Assembly: GCA_000761475.1 (NCBI GenBank)
Contig: JQNW01000002.1
Span: 248,001 to 312,000, forward strand
DNA: 64,000 nt
Reading direction: 5' to 3'
Source: Chromohalobacter israelensis
Lineage (GTDB): Bacteria > Pseudomonadota > Gammaproteobacteria > Pseudomonadales > Halomonadaceae
Both the position numbers and the translations under genes were made by a program. Of this stretch, positions 56,869 to 64,000 are shown piece after piece. Position 1 is the first letter of the stretch, and each line of letters starts with the position of its first letter. A model generated the notes under the pieces. The model did no database searches, had not been told where the DNA came from, and saw only the letters and a list, made by a program, of their open reading frames with translations.

Positions 56869-57702
56869 TCAACGCGGACTGAAACGTCGCGTCAAATGCG
56901 TCTCGGCGATCATGCGGGTGGATATCTCCTCGATGGAGAAGCGTGTGGTGTCGATATAGGGGATGTGATAGCGGCGGAACAGCGCCTCGGCCTGCTGCAG
57001 TTCCTGCATGCATTGATCCATCGAGCAATAGCGGCTGTTGGGGCGGCGTTCGCTGCGAATCGCTGCCAGGCGTCGCGGGTCGATGGTCAACGCGAACAGT
57101 TTGTGGCGATAGGGTGCCAGCGCCTTGGGCATGTTCAAGACGCCGTCCTCGTCCAGATCGTCCTCGGTCAGCGGGTAGTTGGCGGCACGAATGCCGAATT
57201 GCAGCGCCAGATAGAGTGACGTGGGCGTTTTGCCGCAACGCGATACGCCAACCAGAATGACATCGGCCTGGTCGTATTGATGCGTGCGCGCGCCGTCATC
57301 GTTGTCCAGGGCGAAATGCACGGCGTCGATACGGTGCATGTAGACATCGTCGCGTCCGATGGCATGCGTGCGTCCCACCGTGTAGGTCGAATGCGTGGCC
57401 AGCTCCTCCTCGAGCGGCGCCAGGAACGTCGAGAAGATATCCACCTTGAAACCCGGCGCGGCGGCGATGATGTCGCGGATCGACTGGTCGACGATGGTAT
57501 CGATGACGATGGGGCGTTCACCGTCGCGGTCGGCGGTCTGCGCGATGATGGCCGCCAGGTCATGGGCCTTTTCCAGCGTATCGATATAAGGCTTGACCAC
57601 CAGGGTGAGGTCGACGCCCTCGAACTGGGCGAGCAGGCTGCGGCCGAGCGTCTCGGCGGTGATGCCGGTGCCGTCGGAGATGAAGAACGCGGTGCGTGAC
57701 AT
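56869..57702 (-). CDS. ppsR: Phosphoenolpyruvate synthase regulatory protein (kinase/phosphotransferase)
   Basis: DUF299 bifunctional enzyme that inactivates PpsA by ADP-dependent phosphorylation of a Thr and reactivates it with phosphate. P-loop [15 protein letters not shown] near 155, N-terminal [15 protein letters not shown]. 277 residues. Divergent from its target ppsA across a 279-bp gap, the usual arrangement. Confidence 0.95.
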   Translation of the reverse strand: MSRTAFFISDGTGITAETLGRSLLAQFEGVDLTLVVKPYIDTLEKAHDLAAIIAQTADRDGERPIVIDTIVDQSIRDIIAAAPGFKVDIFSTFLAPLEEELATHSTYTVGRTHAIGRDDVYMHRIDAVHFALDNDDGARTHQYDQADVILVGVSRCGKTPTSLYLALQFGIRAANYPLTEDDLDEDGVLNMPKALAPYRHKLFALTIDPRRLAAIRSERRPNSRYCSMDQCMQELQQAEALFRRYHIPYIDTTRFSIEEISTRMIAETHLTRRFSPR

Positions 57703-57981
57703 GGAAGGCGTCCGAACGTGGTGAAAAGGAGGCCTCCATTGTCCGGGGGCTTGCCCGTCGGCGCAAATGGGCGTTCGTCGCGCGGCGGATGCGGTGACTA
57801 CAAGAATCGCCTAAAACACCTGGCTGTTGTAAAAATACTCCAATGCGTTCGCTATTAGACCAATGGCGAATGTGTGGCCTCGTTGGTAGGGTACGTTCAT
57901 CCGCCGCGCCCCGATCTGTCTCGCGCGGTATTGGCTGTGACGACGTCGTCATCGCGACCGTCCCGACTCTAGGGGGTTCTC

Positions 57982-60372
57982 TTGGAAGAGTATATCGTTT
58001 GGTTCGATCAGCTTGGCATGGGCGACGTCGAGCGGGTGGGCGGCAAGAACGCCTCGCTTGGCGAAATGATTTCCAACCTGGCGGACGCCGGTGTCACGGT
58101 GCCGGGCGGGTTCGCGACCACGGCGTTTGCCTATCGTGAATTTCTCGCGCACGAGGGGCTCAACGAGCGTATCAACACCGCGCTGGCGCGCCTGGACGTC
58201 GATGACGTCACGGCCCTCGCCGAGGCCGGTGCCCGCATTCGCCAATGGGTGATCGACACGCCCTTGCCGCCGGCATTCGAGCGGGCCCTGGCCGAGGCCT
58301 ACGGCCAGTTGCAGGACAAGCATCCGAACCTCAAGGCGGCGGTGCGCTCCTCGGCGACGGCCGAGGATCTTCCCGATGCGTCGTTCGCCGGCCAGCAGGA
58401 AACCTTTCTCAACATCGAGGGCTTCGAGAACGTCAAGCGCGCCGTTCATGAGGTCTTCGCCTCGTTGTTCAACGATCGTGCCATCGCCTATCGGGTGCAC
58501 CGCGGTTACCCCCACGAGAACGTGGCCTTGTCCGCCGGCGTGCAGAAGATGGTGCGTTCCGAGACCGCGGCCAGCGGAGTCATGTTCACCCTCGATACCG
58601 AGTCCGGCTACCGCGACGCGGTGTTCGTCACCGGGTCCTGGGGCCTGGGCGAGACGGTCGTGCAAGGGGCGGTGAACCCCGATGAGTTCTATGTGCACAA
58701 GCCGACCCTGGCGGCGGGACGTCCCGCCGTATTGCGTCGCACCCTGGGCTCCAAGCTGATCAAGATGGTGTATGGCGAGGAAAGCGTCGCGGGGCGTTCG
58801 GTGCACACGGTGGACGTGCCGCATGCCGATCGCCAGCGGTTCTGCCTGTCCGACGATGACGTCATGGACCTGGCACGCCAGGCGGTCACCATCGAACGGC
58901 ATTACGGGCGCCCGATGGACATCGAATGGGCGCGCGACGGGGATGACGGCAAGCTGTACATCGTCCAGGCGCGTCCCGAGACCGTGGTCTCCAACGTGGA
59001 AGGCGGCACGCTGGAGCGCTTCCAGCTCAAGGAGAAAGGCCGGGTGCTGGTCGACGGGCGTGCCATCGGCCAGCGGATCGGGCGCGGTGCGGTCAAGATC
59101 GTCGCCAGTCCCGAGCAGATGGACAAGGTGCACGACGGTGATGTGCTGGTCACCGACATGACCGATCCCGATTGGGAACCGATCATGAAGCGTGCCTCCG
59201 CGATCGTCACCAATCGCGGCGGACGGACATGCCACGCGGCGATCATCGCGCGCGAGCTGGGCATTCCGGCCGTGGTCGGGTGCGGCGACGCGACCCAGGC
59301 GCTCGCCGACGGCCGCGAGGTGACCGTGTCCTGCGCCGAGGGGGATACCGGTCACGTCTACGACGGATTGCTGGATTACGATTGCCAGACGACGACGGTC
59401 GACAACATGCCGTCTCTGCCGTTCGACATCATGATGAACGTCGGCAACCCCGATCGCGCCTTCGGCTTCTCCAGCCTGCCCAATGCCGGCGTCGGGCTGG
59501 CACGCCTGGAGTTCATCATCAATCGCATGATCGGCGTGCATCCCAAGGCGTTGATCGACTACGCGACGCTGCCCGCCGACCTGCAGCAGACCATCGACCT
59601 GCGTACCGCGGGATATGACGATCCGGTGAGCTTCTACGTGGATCGGCTGGTGGAGGGCATCTCCACGCTGGCGGCGGCATTCTATCCCAAGCGGGTCATC
59701 GTGCGCTTGTCCGACTTCAAGTCCAACGAGTACGAGAATCTCATCGGCGGCAAGCTCTACGAACCCGGTGAGGAGAATCCGATGCTGGGCTTCCGCGGGG
59801 CTTCGCGCTATATCTCGGACACCTTCCGTCCTTGCTTCGAGCTCGAATGCCGTGCCTTGAAACGCGTCCGGGATGTCATGGGATTCGATAACGTCGAGAT
59901 CATGGTGCCGTTCGTGCGTACGCCGGAGGAGGGGCGCGAGGTCGTGTCGCTCATGGCCGCCAACGGGCTCGTGCGTGGCGAGGCCGGCATTCCCGATGGA
60001 CGAGGGCTGAAGGTCATCATGATGTGCGAGCTGCCGGCCAATGCGCTGCTCGCCGACGAGTTCCTCGAGCATTTCGACGGTTTCTCCATCGGCTCCAATG
60101 ACCTCACGCAGCTGACGCTGGGGCTGGATCGCGACTCCGGGATCGTGGCGCATCTGTTCGACGAGCGAAACCCCGCGGTCAAGAAGCTGCTGGCCATGGC
60201 CATCCAGGCATGCCGAGCGCAGGGCAAGTACGTGGGCATTTGCGGTCAGGGCCCCTCCGATCACCCGGAACTGGCCAAATGGCTGATGGAACAGGGCATC
60301 GACTCGGTATCGTTGAACCCCGATGCGGTACTCGAAACCTGGTTCATGCTGGCCGGGGAAAAGCTCGGCTGA
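57982..60372 (+). CDS. ppsA: Phosphoenolpyruvate synthase
   Basis: Makes PEP from pyruvate and ATP for gluconeogenesis. 796 residues (E. coli 792). The N-terminal ATP-grasp part has [11 protein letters not shown] and [19 protein letters not shown] in outline. The phosphohistidine is in [14 protein letters not shown], preceded by the regulatory Thr recognised by PpsR. The C-terminal PEP domain has [13 protein letters not shown] and the Cys in ICGQGPSD. Start is TTG at 57982 with AGGGGG upstream. Ends at a good terminator. Confidence 0.96.
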   Translation: MEEYIVWFDQLGMGDVERVGGKNASLGEMISNLADAGVTVPGGFATTAFAYREFLAHEGLNERINTALARLDVDDVTALAEAGARIRQWVIDTPLPPAFERALAEAYGQLQDKHPNLKAAVRSSATAEDLPDASFAGQQETFLNIEGFENVKRAVHEVFASLFNDRAIAYRVHRGYPHENVALSAGVQKMVRSETAASGVMFTLDTESGYRDAVFVTGSWGLGETVVQGAVNPDEFYVHKPTLAAGRPAVLRRTLGSKLIKMVYGEESVAGRSVHTVDVPHADRQRFCLSDDDVMDLARQAVTIERHYGRPMDIEWARDGDDGKLYIVQARPETVVSNVEGGTLERFQLKEKGRVLVDGRAIGQRIGRGAVKIVASPEQMDKVHDGDVLVTDMTDPDWEPIMKRASAIVTNRGGRTCHAAIIARELGIPAVVGCGDATQALADGREVTVSCAEGDTGHVYDGLLDYDCQTTTVDNMPSLPFDIMMNVGNPDRAFGFSSLPNAGVGLARLEFIINRMIGVHPKALIDYATLPADLQQTIDLRTAGYDDPVSFYVDRLVEGISTLAAAFYPKRVIVRLSDFKSNEYENLIGGKLYEPGEENPMLGFRGASRYISDTFRPCFELECRALKRVRDVMGFDNVEIMVPFVRTPEEGREVVSLMAANGLVRGEAGIPDGRGLKVIMMCELPANALLADEFLEHFDGFSIGSNDLTQLTLGLDRDSGIVAHLFDERNPAVKKLLAMAIQACRAQGKYVGICGQGPSDHPELAKWLMEQGIDSVSLNPDAVLETWFMLAGEKLG

Positions 60373-60411
60373 CGCGATCACGAGCGTACGATGCATCGCC
60401 ATGCGGTATCA

Positions 60412-60440
60412 GGCGCGCCCGATGACGGGCGCGCCTTTTT
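60412..60440 (+). terminator. Rho-independent terminator of ppsA, target site of the intron
   Basis: GGCGCGCCCG-ATG-ACGGGCGCGCC then TTTTT. The intron 5' end (GTGCG) begins 5 bp after this hairpin's T-run, the preferred site of group IIC introns. Confidence 0.92.
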
Positions 60441-60886
60441 CGTTGTGCGCCAGGCATGGCGCGCAGCGCCAGACTGGCGCTGTTCCCGAGGGTGGTGCCT
60501 CGGGATGACTTGGGGGTGAAAGTCCCCTGTACGCCCGGCAAGGGGAAGTACTAGCCGACGGCAAGGGTGTCTTCTGCGAGGGAGAATCTGAAGGAAGCCC
60601 GAGGCAAAACGCTGGCCTGACGAACAGGAAGCGGATATGAGGCGTCCTGGCGGGGTGAGGTGGCAACGATCACCAACGCCCGGTACTTGCACGAAACGCC
60701 ATGACGTACATCCGACAGGCATAAGCGGGAAGGTCGCGCGTCTTACCCTGGGAGGTCTGGTGGTCTGCCACAGTGCTACCGGCGTCGAAAGGCGACGGGA
60801 GGGGCCATCAGACGTCAGCCAAGGCCATAGTAAGGGCCGGTTCACCTCGGCACCAAGGGCCGAACATGAAGAACCGCGAGTAGGCG

Positions 60887-62314
60887 ATGACGTCTCGAGG
60901 ATTGATCATGAAGACAGCAATGGGCGCTAACACCGCCACCCACCCAGAGGGGCCGGGGTGGAACCCCGCGCCCCAGCCGGTGGGCGTCGAGACGGTCCCG
61001 GCGTCGTCATCGTGGACGAAAGCGGAGCCCGCCCCGCTCATGGAAGCCGTGGTAGAGAAGGCCAACATGGCGCGGGCTTACCGCCGGGTGGTCGCCAACC
61101 AGGGGGCGCCGGGTGCCGATGGCATGACGGTGCACCAGCTGGCCGACCACCTGAAACAGCACTGGTCGGCGCTGTACGAGCGGCTGCTGGCCGGCGAGTA
61201 CCACCCCAGCCCAGTCCGGGCCGTCGAGATCTCCAAGCCCAAGGGCGGGACCCGACAGCTCGGCATTCCCACGGTCACCGACCGACTGATCCAGCAGGCG
61301 CTGCTGCAGGTGCTGACGCCGATCTTCGATCCGGGCTTTTCCGCATCAAGCTACGGCTATCGCCCCGGGCGCAGTGCTCAGCAGGCTGTTTCGGCCATGA
61401 AGGCTCACGTTTCTGCCGGCCACCGCTGGGTGGTCGACCTCGACTTGGAAGCCTTCTTCGACCTGGCAGCCTTCTTCGACCGAGTGAACCACGACCTGCT
61501 GATGGCGCGGATCGCGCGCCGCGTTCGCGACAAGCGGGTGCTGCGCCTGATCCGCCGCTACCTGGAAGCCGGGATGTTCCAGCATGGCCTGACCACGCCA
61601 CGCCGACAGGGAACGCCCCAGGGCGGGCCACTCAGCCCGCTGCTGGCGAATATCCTGCTGGACGACGTGGACAAGGAACTGGAGCGCCGCGGTCACCGCT
61701 TCTGCCGCTACGCCGACGACATGCAGATCTATGTACGCAGTCGGCGAGCGGGTGAGCGCGTCATGGCCAGCCTGAGTGAGTATCTCGAGAACTCACTTCG
61801 GCTCATGGCCAACCACGCCAAAAGCGCGGTGGATCGCCCCTGGCAGCGAGGCTATCTGGGGTACACGCTGACTCGGCACAAGCTGCCACGGCTGACGCTG
61901 ACCCAGGCCAGCTTGCAGCGCCTGATGCAGCGTGTCCGGGAGATCCTGAAGCGTGGCAGGGGGCACAACATCCGGCGAGTCACCGAGGCGTTGGCCCCCG
62001 TCCTACGCGGCTGGGCCAGCTACTTCAGCCTCGTCGATGTGAAGCGTCCCCTGGAAGCGCTGGATCAATGGGTACGCCGACGCTTGCGCTGCGTGATTTG
62101 GCGGCAGTGGAAACGTCCAGGCACCCGGCGTCGGAAACTCCTGGCGCTAGGGTTGGACGAGCCCCGTGCCAGGAAGTCAGCGGGGAATGGGCGAGGTCCT
62201 TGGTGGAATGCGGGCGCCTCGCACATGAATCAGGCCCTGCCACGGAAGTGGTTCGAGCAGCAGGGGCTGATCTCGGTACTCGACACGGCAAGAGGGCTTA
62301 GCCGTTCTTCATGA
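60887..62314 (+). CDS. ltrA: Group II intron reverse transcriptase/maturase with internal duplication
   Basis: 475 residues. RT0 onwards: [18 protein letters not shown], the fingers motif [22 protein letters not shown]4 [16 protein letters not shown]-type motif [12 protein letters not shown] with catalytic Asp pair, then the X/thumb maturase domain ([14 protein letters not shown]) and a basic C-terminus. No HNH domain. In the motif A region, [17 protein letters not shown] has six extra residues compared with the common [11 protein letters not shown], caused by an 18-bp tandem repeat. The start could also be the ATG at 60908. The stop is directly followed by domain V. Confidence 0.9.
   Translation: MTSRGLIMKTAMGANTATHPEGPGWNPAPQPVGVETVPASSSWTKAEPAPLMEAVVEKANMARAYRRVVANQGAPGADGMTVHQLADHLKQHWSALYERLLAGEYHPSPVRAVEISKPKGGTRQLGIPTVTDRLIQQALLQVLTPIFDPGFSASSYGYRPGRSAQQAVSAMKAHVSAGHRWVVDLDLEAFFDLAAFFDRVNHDLLMARIARRVRDKRVLRLIRRYLEAGMFQHGLTTPRRQGTPQGGPLSPLLANILLDDVDKELERRGHRFCRYADDMQIYVRSRRAGERVMASLSEYLENSLRLMANHAKSAVDRPWQRGYLGYTLTRHKLPRLTLTQASLQRLMQRVREILKRGRGHNIRRVTEALAPVLRGWASYFSLVDVKRPLEALDQWVRRRLRCVIWRQWKRPGTRRRKLLALGLDEPRARKSAGNGRGPWWNAGASHMNQALPRKWFEQQGLISVLDTARGLSRSS
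61446..61481 (+). repeat. 18-bp tandem duplication inside the intron RT gene
   Basis: TGGAAGCCTTCTTCGACC (61446-61463) is followed by TGGCAGCCTTCTTCGACC (61464-61481), one mismatch. In frame; adds Leu-Ala-Ala-Phe-Phe-Asp. Confidence 0.95.
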
Positions 62315-62385
62315 ACCGCCGTATACCGAACGGTACGTACGGTGGTGTGAGAGGACGGGGGAGGCGACTCCCCCTCCTACTCGAT
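62315..62385 (+). ncRNA. Group II intron domains V and VI
   Basis: Domain V: ACCGCCGTA, TACC, loop GAAC, GGTA, two-base bulge CG, then TACGGTGGT, with the catalytic CGC just before CGTA. Domain VI: a GGGGGAG/CTCCCCC stem with an unpaired A on the 3' side of its lower part, the expected branch point. Confidence 0.88.
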
Positions 62386-62456
62386 GGGGCGGGGATGACG
62401 TCCCCGGGGGCTTTCGGTGTACGCTAGCGCCTTGTCACGATCACTCGGAGTGGATA

Positions 62457-63095
62457 ATGAGGCGATGGACGCGTGTCCTGGGAACGGCCCTGGGCGTGGT
62501 TTTCCTGTTGGCGTGGAACATGCCGCCGGCGATGGCGGCGGATGACGAGATCTGGGTGCTGATCGATGACCGCGAGGCGACGCTGGACATCTATCGTGGC
62601 GATACGCGCATTGAGCGGTTCGAGCCGGTGTCGCTGGGCCGGGGCGGCACGGCACGCGTGCGCAAGCAAGGCAGCAACATGACGCCGACGGGGGAGTTCC
62701 ACATCAATCGGATCAACCGCGAGAGCAAGTTCAATATCTTCTTGGGGCTGGACTATCCCAAGCTCGAGACCGCGCGGGAAGCGATGCGGGCCGGGCTGAT
62801 GTCACCCGCGGAGTACGCCGATTTCCAGGACGCTTACTATCGCAATGGCGCCCCCCCTCAGGACACGGTGCTGGGGGGCTACATCGGCATTCACGGGTTG
62901 GGCGCCAGCGACCCCGACATTCACCGGCGCTTTCATTGGACGGAAGGCTGCGTGGCGGTCACCAATCCTCAAATCGAGGAGCTGACCCGGCTGGTGTCGA
63001 TCGGCACACGCGTGGTGATCCGGGGAGACGACGATGCGCCGATCGCTTCCTTGCATGACAAGCCTCAGCTCGACTCGAGCACCTCGACCGACTGA
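62457..63095 (+). CDS. Secreted L,D-transpeptidase (YkuD domain)
   Basis: 212 residues. Signal peptide MRRWTRVLGTALGVVFLLAW to about residue 27 (AMA). YkuD domain with MTPTGEFHINRIN, YIGIHGLG and the catalytic segment RFHWTEGCVAVTN. Probably cross-links or anchors peptidoglycan in the periplasm. GGAG precedes the ATG. The last 31 bp overlap the convergent gene below. Confidence 0.9.
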   Translation: MRRWTRVLGTALGVVFLLAWNMPPAMAADDEIWVLIDDREATLDIYRGDTRIERFEPVSLGRGGTARVRKQGSNMTPTGEFHINRINRESKFNIFLGLDYPKLETAREAMRAGLMSPAEYADFQDAYYRNGAPPQDTVLGGYIGIHGLGASDPDIHRRFHWTEGCVAVTNPQIEELTRLVSIGTRVVIRGDDDAPIASLHDKPQLDSSTSTD

Positions 63096-64000
63096 TACAG
63101 CAGGGTCGGTGGCGTCGGCAGGGCGTCATACAGGCTGCCCGGGAGCGGAATGCGCGGTGCCGCCGGCTCCGGCTCGACATTGAGTGCCACCGGCGCGCCG
63201 GCGGGAATCAGGACCGCCTCGGCGAGCCGCTTGTGGTCGATCTTGGTGTCGATCTCGTGACGCGCGAGTGTCGCCACGAGCGCCTCGTCGGCATCGAGCA
63301 TGCGCTTGAGCACCGGTGAGCGCCGGTCTTCCTCCAGCAACGGGAACGACTGCACGTACAGGGTATCGTCGCGCCAGCCGAATTTGGTCGGCTCGCTGAC
63401 GAGATTGACCTTGGTGCCCACGGGCAGTTGACCGAAAAGATGTTCCACGTCTTCCGGGAACATGCGAATGCAGCCATGCGTCACGCGCATGCCGACGCCT
63501 TGCGGGCGATTGGTGCCGTGGATCAGGTACCCCGGCAGGCCCAGGCGCATCTTGTACTTGCCGAGCGGGTTGTCGGGGCCGGGGGGGACGACGTCGGGCA
63601 GCTCACGACCGTCTGCCGCGTGTTCCTCGATGATCGACTGCGGCGGATACCAGGGCGGATTTTCCTGCTTGGCGGTGATGCGGGTTTCCCCCAGGGGAGT
63701 CGACCAGTCCATGCGGCCCACGCTGATCGCGTAGGTTTCCACGCGCTGCGGTTCTCCTTCCTTGCGGGGCGGATAATAGTACAAGCGCATTTCGGGAATG
63801 TTGACGACCACGCCCTCGTAGGGCGTGTCCGGCAGGATGAAACGGGTCGGCACCACCACCTCGGTGCCGGCGCCGGGGTACCAGACGCTGACGTCGGGAT
63901 TGGCGCGGCGCATTTCTTCGTATCCGATGCCGTAATGACGCCCGATGTCGAGCAGCGTGTCTTCCTTCTCGGCCTCGATGATCCGCTTCTTGCCCACGAT
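63065..64000 (-). CDS. LysM-type L,D-transpeptidase (ErfK/YbiS/YnhG family), partial at the right edge
   Basis: At least 311 residues are visible; the N-terminus, including the signal peptide, lies beyond the window. A LysM-like repeat (EDTLLDIGRHYGIGYEEMRRANPDV in outline) is followed by the YkuD domain: TPLGETRITAKQ, YLIHGTNRP and the catalytic VTHGCIRMFPEDV. These enzymes attach Braun lipoprotein or make 3-3 cross-links. A GTG at 63997 is an in-frame start but unlikely to be real. Confidence 0.92.
   Translation of the reverse strand: MVGKKRIIEAEKEDTLLDIGRHYGIGYEEMRRANPDVSVWYPGAGTEVVVPTRFILPDTPYEGVVVNIPEMRLYYYPPRKEGEPQRVETYAISVGRMDWSTPLGETRITAKQENPPWYPPQSIIEEHAADGRELPDVVPPGPDNPLGKYKMRLGLPGYLIHGTNRPQGVGMRVTHGCIRMFPEDVEHLFGQLPVGTKVNLVSEPTKFGWRDDTLYVQSFPLLEEDRRSPVLKRMLDADEALVATLARHEIDTKIDHKRLAEAVLIPAGAPVALNVEPEPAAPRIPLPGSLYDALPTPPTLLYQSVEVLESS

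Larger units (their letters stand above)
60445..62385 (+). mobile_element. Group IIC intron with reverse transcriptase ORF
   Basis: The 5' end is GTGCGCC right behind the ppsA terminator. The first 440 bp are structured non-coding RNA with the common GGGGGTGAAAGTCCCC stem. The RT ORF fills domain IV, then domain V and VI close the element near CTACTCGAT. The RT lacks an HNH endonuclease and domain V has the CGC triad, both class C traits. The 3' boundary is set within a few bases by the domain VI pattern only. It separates ppsA from the L,D-transpeptidase gene without breaking either. Confidence 0.88.

Noticed and set aside
57949-60402. 817-codon open frame antisense to ppsA
   Set aside because: Exact shadow of a certain ppsA gene in a GC-rich genome; His/Asp/Arg-rich with no domain and no ribosome site.
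60887-62314. Retron or diversity-generating RT
   Set aside because: The maturase X domain, flanking domain V/VI and the terminator-adjacent 5' end identify a group IIC intron; no template/variable repeat or msr/msd is present.

Overview
The window is a 64 kb piece of a GC-rich gammaproteobacterial chromosome. It most likely comes from the Halomonadaceae (Halomonas/Chromohalobacter type). This is inferred from the base composition, the presence of Hda, PpsR, GlpD/GlpR/GlpK/GlpF and PsrA, and gene orders I recall from Pseudomonas (metG-mrp-dcd; lexA-psrA-nagZ). Almost all of it is densely packed core metabolism. The only clear mobile element is one group IIC intron.

Layout. 1-9.5 kb: metG (cut by the left edge), a gamma-glutamylcyclotransferase-like gene, thiI, a DUF3581 gene, a TerB-like gene, a short-form mrp, dcd, the purM-purN pair and a PerM-type membrane protein. 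9.5-13.6 kb: hda, an unusual intergenic palindromic element, yjbQ, fumC and a membrane-anchored phosphatase/nuclease-fold protein. 13.6-18.5 kb: glycerol catabolism (glpD, glpR, glpK, glpF). 18.7-22.5 kb: two identical tRNA-Val(GAC) genes, msrC, and metNIQ behind a SAM-II-type riboswitch with its own promoter and terminator. 22.6-26 kb: ribE and nucleobase salvage (apt, gpt, ung, upp). 26.3-32.4 kb: a six-gene GlpSTPQUV-type glycerol ABC importer with GlpR-like operators in front. 32.7-38.1 kb: a uraA-type permease, a PuuR-like regulator and a sigma-54 two-component pair.

38.3-45.6 kb: tungstate/molybdate uptake (tupABC) followed by molybdenum cofactor synthesis (mobA, mobB, moeA, a moaC-moaD gene fusion, moaE, moaA). 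45.7-49.6 kb: a small H-NS-like protein with an AT-hook tail, RNase J, purU, and a GDT1-family exporter behind a Mn2+ (yybP-ykoY) riboswitch. 49.6-57.7 kb: dinB and lexA with two LexA boxes, psrA with its operator, an L,D-transpeptidase, nagZ, an MscS channel, hpt, a 3-hydroxyisobutyryl-CoA hydrolase and ppsR. 58-64 kb: ppsA, the intron just past its terminator, and two convergent L,D-transpeptidase genes, the last cut by the right edge.

How the parts work together. The two glycerol regions form one probable GlpR regulon with two entry routes, the facilitator GlpF and an ATP-driven importer. The tup and mob/moe/moa genes join oxyanion import to pterin cofactor assembly. The neighbouring sigma-54 regulator probably drives tupA from a -24/-12 promoter. 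The least ordinary items are the SAM-II/terminator unit on metNIQ, the MoaC-MoaD fusion, the asymmetric GlpS/GlpT ATPase pair, and an 18-bp in-frame duplication in the intron reverse transcriptase. I saw no CRISPR array, prophage or recognisable defence island.
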